Part shown: in pieces, positions 1 to 6,577 of the stretch
How the letters are laid out: every line of letters begins with the position of its first letter
Position numbering within the stretch: the stretch's first letter is position 1
Source: Ruminococcaceae bacterium UBA6392
GTDB lineage: Bacteria > Bacillota > Clostridia > Oscillospirales > Acutalibacteraceae
Direction: 5' to 3'
DNA: 10,294 bases
NCBI GenBank assembly: GCA_002438685.1
Contig: DJQG01000019.1
Location: 1 to 10,294, forward strand
Program-made: the position numbers and the translations under genes
The notes under the pieces: model-generated
The model's database searches: none
What the model was told of the DNA's origin: nothing
What the model saw: the letters and a program-made list of their open reading frames with translations, nothing else

Positions 1-549
1 TTATTCGCCGAAGTATCTCTTGAGGAGTCCCGCAAAAGCCTTGCCGTGTCGGGCTTCGTCGCGAGCCATCTCGTGGACGGTGTCGTGGATAGCGTCGAGA
101 CCCTTTGCCTTTGCGAGCTTTGCAAGCTCGGTCTTGCCGAGGGTAGCGCCGTTCTCGGCTTCAACTCTCATCTCGAGGTTCTTCTTCGTCGAGTCGGTCA
201 CGACCTCGCCGAGGAGCTCGGCGAACTTGGCTGCGTGCTCAGCCTCTTCGTGAGCTGCCTTTTCCCAGTAGAGACCGATCTCGGGATAACCCTCTCTGTG
301 CGCGACTCTCGCCATTGCAAGATACATGCCGACCTCGCTGCACTCGCCTGCGAAGTTGTCTCTGAGTCCCTGAAGGATCTCGGGATCAACATCTTTGGCA
401 ACGCCGACAACGTGCTCGGAAGCCCAGGTCATGCCCTCTTCCTGCTTGATGAATTTAGAACCGTCGGCTCCGCAGATGGGGCACTTGAAGCCCTCCGGAA
501 CAGAATCGCCTTCATAAACATAACCGCAAACGGGACATACGAATTTCAT
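1..549 (-). CDS. rbr: Reverse rubrerythrin (N-terminal rubredoxin, C-terminal diiron domain)
   Basis: Predicted cytoplasmic peroxide-reducing protein of 182 aa. The N-terminal rubredoxin domain shows CPVCGY at 5-10 and CPICG at 23-27, giving four Fe ligands (C5, C8, C23, C26). The ferritin-like diiron domain follows, with Glu69, the EEAEH motif at 101-105 and DEARH at 164-168 (two ExxH motifs). Classical rubrerythrin has rubredoxin at the C-terminus, so this is the reversed order known from clostridial revRbr proteins, which act as NADH-linked peroxide reductases with partner reductases. A longer in-frame start exists at 606, but it would overlap the end of perR. The ATG at 549 has AAAGGAG eight bases upstream and begins directly with the rubredoxin fold, so I chose it. 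The gene lies 31 nt downstream of perR with no promoter visible between them, so cotranscription and PerR control are likely. The TAA stop is at 3-1, at the window edge. Confidence 0.95.
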   Translation of the reverse strand: MKFVCPVCGYVYEGDSVPEGFKCPICGADGSKFIKQEEGMTWASEHVVGVAKDVDPEILQGLRDNFAGECSEVGMYLAMARVAHREGYPEIGLYWEKAAHEEAEHAAKFAELLGEVVTDSTKKNLEMRVEAENGATLGKTELAKLAKAKGLDAIHDTVHEMARDEARHGKAFAGLLKRYFGE

Positions 550-580
550 AATGATTTCTCCTTTACACTTTAAAAATTTT

Positions 581-982
581 TTATCGTAAAACTCCGGCGT
601 CGTCATCCTCCGCCGTGTTTTGCTGACAATCGGGACAGAGTCCGTAATAGATGATCTTCTTGTGCCGCACGAGCAGCCCGAGCTCGAAAATATCTTCGGG
701 CAGTCCTCGTTCGACTCCGAGATCGATTATCTTCGAGCATCGCTCGCAGATGAAGTGGCTGTGAGAGTCGGTGTTGCCGTCATAGTGGATGCTCTTGTTG
801 AGCGTCTCAAGCGTCGTTATCAGCCCCATATCATTGAGCAGGCTCAGATTGCGGTAGACGGTGCCGAGGCTTATCTTCGGCAGCTCGGCGCGCACACGCG
901 AATATATCGTGTCCGCAGTCGGGTGATCGCGAGCCGCTTTTACGACTTTCAGAACAGTATCACGCTGTGACGAATATCTCAT
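581..982 (-). CDS. perR: PerR, peroxide-sensing Fur-family repressor
   Basis: Fur-family transcriptional repressor of 133 aa: an N-terminal winged helix (about 1-65, with the recognition segment ISLGTVYRNL at 37-46) and a C-terminal dimerisation/metal domain. The structural zinc site is visible as CxxC at C79/C82 and C116/C119. The regulatory metal site matches Bacillus PerR position by position with a constant offset of 17: H20 (=H37), D68 (=D85), H74 and H76 (=H91, H93), D87 (=D104). Asp at the D85 position is the residue typical of PerR, whereas Fur and Zur usually have Glu, so I call it PerR. A start at 1003 is possible, but the ATG at 982 has GAGAGG seven to eight bases upstream and gives the normal PerR N-terminus. 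The gene is preceded by a sigma-A promoter with a Per-box palindrome (autoregulation) and followed by rubrerythrin, a classical PerR target. Assignment to PerR rather than Fur rests on the ligand pattern and the neighbour. Confidence 0.92.
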   Translation of the reverse strand: MRYSSQRDTVLKVVKAARDHPTADTIYSRVRAELPKISLGTVYRNLSLLNDMGLITTLETLNKSIHYDGNTDSHSHFICERCSKIIDLGVERGLPEDIFELGLLVRHKKIIYYGLCPDCQQNTAEDDDAGVLR

Positions 983-1006
983 ATTGCTTCCTCTCAAGTT
1001 CATAAT

Positions 1007-1021
1007 CAGTAATGATTACTG
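1007..1021. promoter_or_regulatory. Per box (PerR operator), perfect 7-1-7 palindrome
   Basis: CAGTAATGATTACTG is a perfect inverted repeat of 7 bp around one central base, the same geometry as the PerR/Fur box (TTATAATNATTATAA type), with the core TAATNATTA conserved. It lies just downstream of the perR -10 element and 25 bp before the perR ATG, so it would cover the transcription start region. A bound repressor would block perR and, through cotranscription, rubrerythrin. Confidence 0.8.
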
Positions 1022-1026
1022 TTATT

Positions 1027-1054
1027 AGTATATCATACTTTCTCTGTTTGTCAA
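1027..1054 (-). promoter_or_regulatory. Sigma-A promoter of perR-rbr
   Basis: Read on the minus strand: -35 TTGACA (1054-1049, perfect), 16-bp spacer, -10 TATACT (1032-1027), with TG one base upstream of the -10 (extended -10). This is a strong promoter by sequence and fits a gene kept in check by the operator immediately downstream. Confidence 0.8.
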
Positions 1055-1073
1055 CACTTTTTTAAAAATTTTT

Positions 1074-1937
1074 TTAGGGCGTGATACTATTTGTTGTGAA
1101 ATATCTGATGCCGAGAGAATAGAGGTACTTTAAAGTGTCCGGGTTGTCTATCGTCCACGCGGCGAGCGGGATGTCCATATCAATGGCGGCGTTTATTTTG
1201 CTGTCGGTGTTCTTCGGGTTGTTGCCGTTGAATGCCGCGCGCATATTGCCGTGATTCTTGCAGAAGTCAAGCGCCTCGTCCGAAAGCTCGCTCGTCAGCA
1301 GCCAGTATGTCTGCTCGGGGCACTCTTTATATAATGTATCGAGTATGTCTGTGTCGAACGAGATAACAATCGTGCTCTTGCCCTTGGCGGCATAGGCTTT
1401 GAAGAACTCAACGAGCGAGTCGAGATTGTCTTTGCCTATGCTCTTTATTTCGATCATGGGCTTTACATCGGGATAGTATTCGTCGAACAGAGCCATCGTC
1501 TCTTCGAATGTGGGGAGTTTTAGGTCGGTGTAGTTCTCTATATTCGCGCCGTTGTCGATTTTCAGCGCGCTGACTTCGTCGAGGGTATATTTGTTTATCT
1601 TGCCGTGTCCGTTCGTCGTGCGCTTGAGATCGTCGTCGTGCATGACTATCCACTTGCCGTCGGAGGTCGGCTCGATATCGAACTCGACATAGTTATACTT
1701 CGCTTCGCACGCCGCCTTGAAAGCGGGGAGAGTGTTCTCCGGTTCGATTGCGCTCAGGCCTCTGTGCGCCGTGAGCGTTATCTCGTCGAGGTTTATTCCG
1801 CTGACGCTCTTTATCGAGACGATCTCTTTCGGGCGGATCTTCTTCGTGTGGAACTTCGCGAACAGTTCGCCCGCAATGCCCGCTATCGTGACGGCGCAGA
1901 GTACGCAGATAAGTATCTTTGTTTTCTTCTTCATCAT
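1074..1937 (-). CDS. Glycerophosphodiester phosphodiesterase, membrane-anchored or secreted
   Basis: GDPD family enzyme of 287 aa, hydrolysing glycerophosphodiesters to glycerol-3-phosphate and an alcohol. A positively charged start (KKKTK) and a hydrophobic segment at about 8-27 form a signal anchor or uncleaved signal, so the catalytic domain should be outside the membrane. The family motifs are intact: HRG at 58-60, EPENT at 66-70, EFD at 85-87 (metal-binding Glu85/Asp87), MHDDD at 99-103, EIK at 163-165 and AWTID at 260-264. Length and a complete TIM-barrel motif order indicate a full protein. Two in-frame ATG codons (1937 and 1934) stand in tandem and share the GGGAG site; the second has more usual spacing. 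The ATG at 1937 overlaps the stop of the upstream smr gene (ATGA), indicating translational coupling. Likely substrates are deacylated phospholipids or teichoic-acid polymers, but specificity cannot be read from sequence. The stop lies 20 nt before the perR -35 element, with no clear terminator hairpin, so readthrough into perR is possible. Confidence 0.92.
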   Translation of the reverse strand: MMKKKTKILICVLCAVTIAGIAGELFAKFHTKKIRPKEIVSIKSVSGINLDEITLTAHRGLSAIEPENTLPAFKAACEAKYNYVEFDIEPTSDGKWIVMHDDDLKRTTNGHGKINKYTLDEVSALKIDNGANIENYTDLKLPTFEETMALFDEYYPDVKPMIEIKSIGKDNLDSLVEFFKAYAAKGKSTIVISFDTDILDTLYKECPEQTYWLLTSELSDEALDFCKNHGNMRAAFNGNNPKNTDSKINAAIDMDIPLAAWTIDNPDTLKYLYSLGIRYFTTNSITP

Positions 1938-2197
1938 TTTTCTCCCTGTTTAAGTATTATTATTGTCTGCCCGGAATTGTCTCCCGGGCGAATTTCCTTT
2001 ATTCTTTTTGATTCGAGTCCGCCTCGCACGAGGGATTGCAAAACCGTGCCGCCGTTGAAGCCGTGGATTATCTCAAGGTGCGTTATATCCGCCGAGCCGT
2101 TTTCGATTAGAGACTCGAGCCGGAATTTTGCTTCGCGCTCGCGCATACCGTGGATGTCAACCGAAAGCGCGAATCCGCTTTTTCTCGTTATCTTCAT
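1934..2197 (-). CDS. Small stand-alone Smr-domain protein
   Basis: A protein of 87 aa consisting almost entirely of one Smr domain: DIHGM at 14-18 (the DxHG motif) and HGFNGG at 45-50 (the HGxG-type motif), with the predicted alpha/beta alternation between them. Smr domains occur at the C-terminus of MutS2 and as single proteins; family members have nuclease activity on DNA or RNA, and MutS2 Smr has been linked to ribosome rescue. No MutS-like ATPase or clamp region is present, so this is the single-domain form. The ATG at 2197 has CGGAG about eight bases upstream. It is the first gene of a unit with the GDPD, whose start overlaps its stop codon by 4 nt. Nothing explains a functional link with GDPD. 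The domain call is firm, the cellular role is not. Confidence 0.85.
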   Translation of the reverse strand: MKITRKSGFALSVDIHGMREREAKFRLESLIENGSADITHLEIIHGFNGGTVLQSLVRGGLESKRIKEIRPGDNSGQTIIILKQGEK

Positions 2198-2235
2198 ATT
2201 TTTGTCTCCGATTTTTTATTTATTATATTATATAT

Positions 2236-2264
2236 AGTATAAATCACATAAATTTAAAAGTAAA
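2236..2264 (-). promoter_or_regulatory. Probable promoter of smr-GDPD operon
   Basis: On the minus strand: TTTACT (2264-2259), 17-bp spacer, TATACT (2241-2236), within very AT-rich DNA and about 40 bp before the smr ATG. The -10 matches consensus at 5/6 and the -35 at 4/6. The AT richness makes chance matches likely, so confidence is moderate. Confidence 0.45.
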
Positions 2265-2299
2265 ATGAATTTTCTTCTTATTTTATTGTTCGGAGGAAT

Positions 2300-2328
2300 T
2301 TTACGGAAAATCAGGGAAATAATATACT
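2300..2328 (+). promoter_or_regulatory. Probable promoter of the DUF975-like gene
   Basis: TTTACG (2300-2305), 17-bp spacer, TATACT (2323-2328), ending 22 bp before the proposed ATG at 2351. It sits back to back with the smr promoter, so 2198-2350 is a divergent promoter region. Confidence 0.5.
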
Positions 2329-2350
2329 CAAAAAACGGGCGGTGACAAAA

Positions 2351-3157
2351 ATGAAGAATTCTCAGATAAGAGTGTGCGGCAGGGCGGCGCAGACGGATTC
2401 GGGAGCGGGCGGAGCCGTTATGTTCGGCTGCCTCGCGGCGGCGGCCGTCGCCGGGGGATTCATGACCGCGGGGGCGCGGCTTTTGCTCAACGCCTCCGCG
2501 GTGACCTCCGCGCTCTCTTCCGTGTCAAAGCTGCTCAGTCCCGCTGTTAATGCGGCGGCGTGTCTTTTGCTGACACTCGCCGTCTCGGCTCTCATCGCGC
2601 CGCTGAGGCAGGGGATGAAGCGGTATTTCCTGTTCGGCGCGCTGGGGCAAAAACGCCACGCCTCCGAGTGTACCGCAGCGTTTCGCGGCAAACGCGCCTT
2701 TTCCGCGCTCTGCCTGCATGTCGCGCTCGCGGCGCTGAACCTCGCTTTGCGGATATTTTTTCTCCTGCCGGGCGCGGCTCTTGCGGCGGGCGGAATATAT
2801 ATGCTTCTCTCGTCAACTGTCGGCATTCTGACGATAGCCGCCGTGCTCACGGGGAGCATACTCATGCTTATATCGGGCTGCATATTCTGCTCCGACGCGC
2901 GGCAGGCGTGGTCGGCGGCGGAGTATATTCTCGCCGCCGATCCGGATGTTTCAATAAAACAGGCTCTGCGCCAAAGCCGCAATATCATGCGCGGGCACTG
3001 CCGCGCTTTTGCCCGATTCAAGGCGGGATTTGTTCTTTGGTTCCTCAGCTGCATATTGATTTTGCCCGCATTTTTCGTCGTTCCGTATTACGGTCAGTCC
3101 TGCGCGGTGTGGATGACGGAGACACTGGATTTCAAAAATACAGTTCTCCGAAAATAA
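2351..3157 (+). CDS. DUF975-like polytopic membrane protein
   Basis: Integral membrane protein of about 268 aa with no enzymatic motif that I can see. Hydrophobic segments occur at about residues 20-46, 60-85, 115-140, 142-175 (probably two helices) and 220-245. The end resembles the DUF975 family pattern: 'PDVSIKQALRQSRNIMRG' then a basic/aromatic stretch, a hydrophobic helix containing W, and a PYY motif before the C-terminus. A GTG at 2342 is in frame, but it is embedded in GGCGGTGAC, a good Shine-Dalgarno sequence for the ATG at 2351, so I take the ATG. The gene is richer in GC and Ala/Gly/Arg codons than its neighbours, especially over 2390-2500. No terminator is visible before the MFS gene 114 nt downstream, so partial cotranscription is possible. 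Function is unknown. The family resemblance is from motif memory and needs a profile search. Confidence 0.7.
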   Translation: MKNSQIRVCGRAAQTDSGAGGAVMFGCLAAAAVAGGFMTAGARLLLNASAVTSALSSVSKLLSPAVNAAACLLLTLAVSALIAPLRQGMKRYFLFGALGQKRHASECTAAFRGKRAFSALCLHVALAALNLALRIFFLLPGAALAAGGIYMLLSSTVGILTIAAVLTGSILMLISGCIFCSDARQAWSAAEYILAADPDVSIKQALRQSRNIMRGHCRAFARFKAGFVLWFLSCILILPAFFVVPYYGQSCAVWMTETLDFKNTVLRK

Positions 3158-3187
3158 ACCGATTTGACAAAGATATACAAAAAAATA

Positions 3188-3216
3188 TTGATTATCTGCC
3201 CGTAATTTGGTATTAT
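3188..3216 (+). promoter_or_regulatory. Promoter of the MFS-hydrolase operon
   Basis: TTGATT (3188-3193), 17-bp spacer, TATTAT (3211-3216), with TG one base upstream of the -10 (extended -10). Transcription would start near 3223 and leave a leader of about 50 nt containing a hairpin. Confidence 0.55.
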
Positions 3217-3232
3217 ATTCCGTGAAATATAT

Positions 3233-3254
3233 CGGGGTGCGGCAATCCGCCCCG
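3233..3254 (+). promoter_or_regulatory. GC-rich leader hairpin before the TTG start of the MFS gene
   Basis: CGGGG-tg-CGG (3233-3242) pairs with CCG-CCCCG (3247-3254) across a CAAT loop: eight base pairs with a two-base bulge. It ends five bases before GGAGG (3259-3263), so it could affect ribosome access. There is no U-tract, so it is not a terminator. Function is inferred only from position. Confidence 0.4.
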
Positions 3255-3271
3255 GAACGGAGGACATACAA

Positions 3272-4612
3272 TTGGAAAAGAAAAAGCTCGGAGGGCGGAT
3301 TCTCTTCAACATCATCCTGTTCGGTTTCATCGGACAGGTCGCATGGGCTGTTGAGAATGTCTACTTCAACACATTCCTGTTCAACTACATCGGCGGCACA
3401 GCCGACGATATAGCAAAGATGGTCGCCGCGTCTGCGATAGCCGCAGTTGTGACCACATTCATAATGGGTACTCTCAGCGACAAGCTTGACCGCCGCAAAA
3501 TATTCATCAGCGGCGGCTACATAATCTGGGGCTTCACCGTCGCCGTGTTCGCATTCATCTCGCGCGAGAATATCGGAAAACTCTTCAATATCTCCGATAC
3601 CTCCAAGGTCGTCGCCGCAACGGTCTGCGTTGTTATCATCATGGACTGCATCATGACCTTCTTCGGCTCGACCTCGAACGACGCCGCGTTCAACGCGTGG
3701 GTCACCGATGTCACCGTCCCCGAAAACCGCGGCACTGCCGAAGCGGTTCTGGCGCTTCTGCCCGTGTTCGCAACCGTTATAGTCACCGTCGCTTTCGGCG
3801 TCGGCGTTGAGGCGGCAGGCTATCCCGCATGCTTCATGTTCCTCGGCGCGCTCGTCACAATATGCGGAATCATCGGTCTGTTCTCTGTCAAGGATCCGCG
3901 CAAGGGCGTAAAACAGAGCACAAACTATTTCAGCGACCTTATCTACGGCTTCCGCCCGTCGGTTATAAAAAATAACGCGGCGCTCTATCTCTGCCTTGCG
4001 TCCGCCTGTATCTTCAACACCGCAGTTCAGGTGTTCATGCCCTACATATTCATCTATGTTCAGCACTATCTCAAATTTGACCTCAACACATTCCAGATAA
4101 CCACGCCCATAATCATTGGCGGCGCGGCGGCTGTTGTCGGTCTTGTCGTTGTAACTATCCTGCTTGGCAAGCTTCTCGACAAGGTCGGCAAGAGAATATT
4201 CGTCTTCCCCGCAGTTCTTCTCTTCGTCGCGGGACTCGTCGCCGTTTTCTTTGCAAAGACTCTGCTCACTTTCGTGCTCTTTGCGCTCGTTATGATCCTC
4301 GGCTACGGTCTTCTTATGATAATCCTCAACGCCACCGTGCGCGATTACACTCCCGAGGATAAGGTGGGCCAGTTCCAGGGCGTCAGACTTCTGTTCACCG
4401 TCACCCTGCCTATGATAATCGGACCGAAGGTCGGCAGCTGGACTATTTCCGAGTTCTCCGGCAGATATGAGCTGGGCACCATGCTCAACGAATACGGCGA
4501 GAGCACTCTCGTCCCGATTCCGACGATATTCCTCGTCTCCGCGATAATCGCGGTGTTTATAATCGTGCCGCTTATCTTCCTTGCGAAGGTCACTAAGGAG
4601 AAAAAAGCATGA
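3272..4612 (+). CDS. MFS transporter, sugar-type (GPH/SLC45-like)
   Basis: Inner-membrane secondary transporter of 446 aa with about twelve hydrophobic helices, the normal length for the superfamily. The loop between helices 2 and 3 carries GTLSDKLDRRK (about 70-80), and the equivalent loop in the second half carries GKLLDKVGKR (about 300-309), both MFS loop motifs. The N-terminus (GQVAWAVENVYFNTF, about 17-31) resembles clostridial MFS proteins of the sugar:cation symporter or SLC45 type. Substrate cannot be assigned. The start is TTG, supported by CGGAGG eight bases upstream; no ATG lies near. The stop TGA overlaps the ATG of the hydrolase (ATGA), and the hydrolase Shine-Dalgarno lies inside the 3' end of this gene, so the two are translationally coupled. 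The context suggests uptake of a product made by the surface hydrolase, but this is inference. Confidence 0.88.
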   Translation: MEKKKLGGRILFNIILFGFIGQVAWAVENVYFNTFLFNYIGGTADDIAKMVAASAIAAVVTTFIMGTLSDKLDRRKIFISGGYIIWGFTVAVFAFISRENIGKLFNISDTSKVVAATVCVVIIMDCIMTFFGSTSNDAAFNAWVTDVTVPENRGTAEAVLALLPVFATVIVTVAFGVGVEAAGYPACFMFLGALVTICGIIGLFSVKDPRKGVKQSTNYFSDLIYGFRPSVIKNNAALYLCLASACIFNTAVQVFMPYIFIYVQHYLKFDLNTFQITTPIIIGGAAAVVGLVVVTILLGKLLDKVGKRIFVFPAVLLFVAGLVAVFFAKTLLTFVLFALVMILGYGLLMIILNATVRDYTPEDKVGQFQGVRLLFTVTLPMIIGPKVGSWTISEFSGRYELGTMLNEYGESTLVPIPTIFLVSAIIAVFIIVPLIFLAKVTKEKKA

Positions 4613-6522
4613 AAAGAATAATATCTGCGATTCTCTGCGTTGTTATGCTCATATGCATCCTGCCGATGTCGGCCTTCGCGCAGGATACCGTGACGCCGAT
4701 AATACTCGTTCAGGGCTATTCGGGTCCCTCTCTGTTCTATGACCTCGGCGGCGAAAACGAGCATCAGGTCTGGGGCATCAATATGGATGACCTCAAAAAG
4801 ATAGTCATTGCCCGTATCCCCGAGCTCGCAGGCGGTCTTGCCGGCGCGGCGTTCGGCGATTATGCAAGGCTCGTTAAAGTCGTCGGCGAGGCGGGAATTG
4901 AGCTGCTTGAACCCCTGCGCTGCAATCCGGACGGCACTTCGAAATATGATCTTTCAGTTTATCCCGAAGGCGCGGCGAACACCCGCGCATCCGTCCTCAA
5001 GGCAAAAGGTGAGGATAAATACATAGCTGAAAAAGAAATTTCCGCTGATCTCATCGAGCGCATCGGCGCGGAGAACCACTTCACTTTCACCGAGGACTGG
5101 CGCATGGGTCAGGTCGAAAACGCCGCCAAGCTCGACAAGTTCATTCAGGAAGTGAAGGAGCTCACCGGAAGTAAGAAAGTCAATCTCTACGGTCTCAGCC
5201 ACGGCGGTCAGCTGACTGCGACATATCTCTATTATTACGGCGCAAAGGGCGATGTTGACCGCGCAATAATGGACGCTCCCGCGACCTGCGGCACTCAGCT
5301 CGTCGTTGACCTGTTCGAGGGCAACATCCATTTCGATGTCGCGACCCTTATAGAATATGTCGAGATAGGCTTCCGCAAGGAGTATGAATATGAGTGGCTT
5401 GTTGAGGCATTCGGCTTCGACCGCCTCAATCAGGCGTTCAACGATATTCTTCATCAGTATCTGCTCGATATTGTTATAAACTTCGGCAGCGTCTGGGATT
5501 TCGTTCCCCCCGACAAGTACGAGGAGTTCAAGGCAAAATATCTCGACCCCGTCGAGAATGCCGGACTGATAGCCAAGAGCGACGAGATGCATTACAATGC
5601 CATGGCTCACATGAGCGAGGGCTTGAAGCGCGCTCAGGACGCAGGCACAAAGATAGCGATAATCGCGAACACCGAGCACGATATCGGCACGAGCACCGGA
5701 GTCAACTCCGACTATATTATCGACGTTCACTCGGCGTCCGGCGCATACTGCGCCCCGTTCGGCGAGAAGTTCCCGGCGGACTACAAAAAGCAGAACACGG
5801 TCTGCAATGACCCGACTCATTGGCACATCTCGCCCGAGCGCGACATAGACGCGAGCTGCGCATATCTGCCCGAGAACACCTGGTTCGTCAACGGTCAGTT
5901 CCACGGAATGTGCCCGTGGGACAGATACACGAGAAATTTCTATCTGACATTCTTCTTTACAGACAGAATAACGGATGTCTATTCCGATCCCGAGTTCCCG
6001 CAGTTCAACCTCGGTCAGAACCCCGCGAACGGACTTTATGTCAAGTTCGACAAGTCCCCGTCGGGCTTCCACACATCGAAAGATACCGCACTGACTATAG
6101 AGAGCCTTTCGGAGCAGTACGACACCGAGATAATCAGCGTCAAGGCGGACGGCATGGATGTCGACCTCTCGGCGAAAAACGGCACCGTTCTTAAAGTCGG
6201 CGAGAGCTGCGAGATAGATTTCAAAAAGCACTCCCTGCCCAAGAGCACCGAGCCGTTCACCGCAACGGTCGTCTATTCGCTCAAGAACGGTCAGGTGCCG
6301 TTCGTCAAGAGCCGCACATTCACCTTTACGGCGATGAGCGGCAGCGAATATGACAACTATGTGTTCTTGTCCGGCAAGAAAAACACGCCCGGCAGCGCGG
6401 CGAACGGCGGCGGAAAAACTCCGCTGACCCCGCAGACCGGCGCACCGATAGCGGTCTCCGCGATAACACTCCTCGCCGGCGCGGCAATGCTACCGATAGC
6501 CGGAAAGAAGAGAAAGAAATAA
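4609..6522 (+). CDS. Secreted, wall-anchored LCAT-like alpha/beta hydrolase
   Basis: Protein of 637 aa. A signal peptide is clear (KR, hydrophobic core at 4-20, cleavage probably after SAFA at 24). The core resembles lipase/lecithin:cholesterol acyltransferase-type alpha/beta hydrolases: an early strand PIILVQGYSG (30-39, oxyanion region), EDWRMG at 162-167 comparable with the YDWR motif of LCAT-like enzymes, and the nucleophile elbow GLSHGG at 195-200 (Ser197). Candidates for the rest of the triad are Asp368 (NSD) and His432 (QFHG). After about residue 480 comes a beta-rich segment without recognised domain. The C-terminus has TPQTG at 607-611, a hydrophobic helix and KKRKK, the layout of a sortase sorting signal, though TPQTG is not canonical LPXTG. 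Expected location: covalently on the cell wall. The ATG has AAGGAG eight bases upstream. It is cotranscribed and coupled with the MFS transporter, and a terminator hairpin follows. Esterase/lipase activity is likely; the actual substrate is unknown. Confidence 0.85.
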   Translation: MKRIISAILCVVMLICILPMSAFAQDTVTPIILVQGYSGPSLFYDLGGENEHQVWGINMDDLKKIVIARIPELAGGLAGAAFGDYARLVKVVGEAGIELLEPLRCNPDGTSKYDLSVYPEGAANTRASVLKAKGEDKYIAEKEISADLIERIGAENHFTFTEDWRMGQVENAAKLDKFIQEVKELTGSKKVNLYGLSHGGQLTATYLYYYGAKGDVDRAIMDAPATCGTQLVVDLFEGNIHFDVATLIEYVEIGFRKEYEYEWLVEAFGFDRLNQAFNDILHQYLLDIVINFGSVWDFVPPDKYEEFKAKYLDPVENAGLIAKSDEMHYNAMAHMSEGLKRAQDAGTKIAIIANTEHDIGTSTGVNSDYIIDVHSASGAYCAPFGEKFPADYKKQNTVCNDPTHWHISPERDIDASCAYLPENTWFVNGQFHGMCPWDRYTRNFYLTFFFTDRITDVYSDPEFPQFNLGQNPANGLYVKFDKSPSGFHTSKDTALTIESLSEQYDTEIISVKADGMDVDLSAKNGTVLKVGESCEIDFKKHSLPKSTEPFTATVVYSLKNGQVPFVKSRTFTFTAMSGSEYDNYVFLSGKKNTPGSAANGGGKTPLTPQTGAPIAVSAITLLAGAAMLPIAGKKRKK

Positions 6523-6528
6523 TATCAA

Positions 6529-6577
6529 AAGCTCAGGCGCGGCATATAACCGCTGTGCCTGAGCTTGCTTATTTTAC
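6529..6577 (+). terminator. Terminator hairpin after the hydrolase gene
   Basis: AAGCTCAGGC (6529-6538) pairs perfectly with GCCTGAGCTT (6557-6566), with an inner GCGG/CCGC stem around a CATATAA loop. A weak T-rich tail (GCTTATTTTA) follows. It starts seven bases after the stop codon. On the minus strand the stem is followed by TTTTGATATT, so it may act in both directions. Confidence 0.7.

Noticed and set aside
46..573. Plus-strand open frame opposite rubrerythrin
   Set aside because: Antisense shadow of a gene with complete iron-binding motifs.
1055..1073. Terminator between GDPD and perR
   Set aside because: Only A- and T-runs are present; no GC-containing stem, so an intrinsic terminator is not supported.
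2362..3054. Overlapping open frames on both strands within the DUF975-like gene
   Set aside because: High GC removes stop codons; only the plus frame with hydrophobic helices and a Shine-Dalgarno site is plausible.
3164..3169. Perfect TTGACA upstream of the MFS gene
   Set aside because: No acceptable -10 hexamer lies at 16-18 bp; the TTGATT/TATTAT pair just downstream is better.
2951..4066. Minus-strand open frame of 371 codons over the DUF975-like/MFS junction
   Set aside because: Crosses two plus-strand genes and their promoter; the composition (many Cys, His, Asp) is typical of antisense to hydrophobic genes.
4954..6231. Minus-strand open frame of 425 codons over the hydrolase
   Set aside because: Antisense shadow: Cys/Val/Leu/Arg-rich translation without a domain, while the plus strand has a signal peptide, catalytic motifs and sorting signal.
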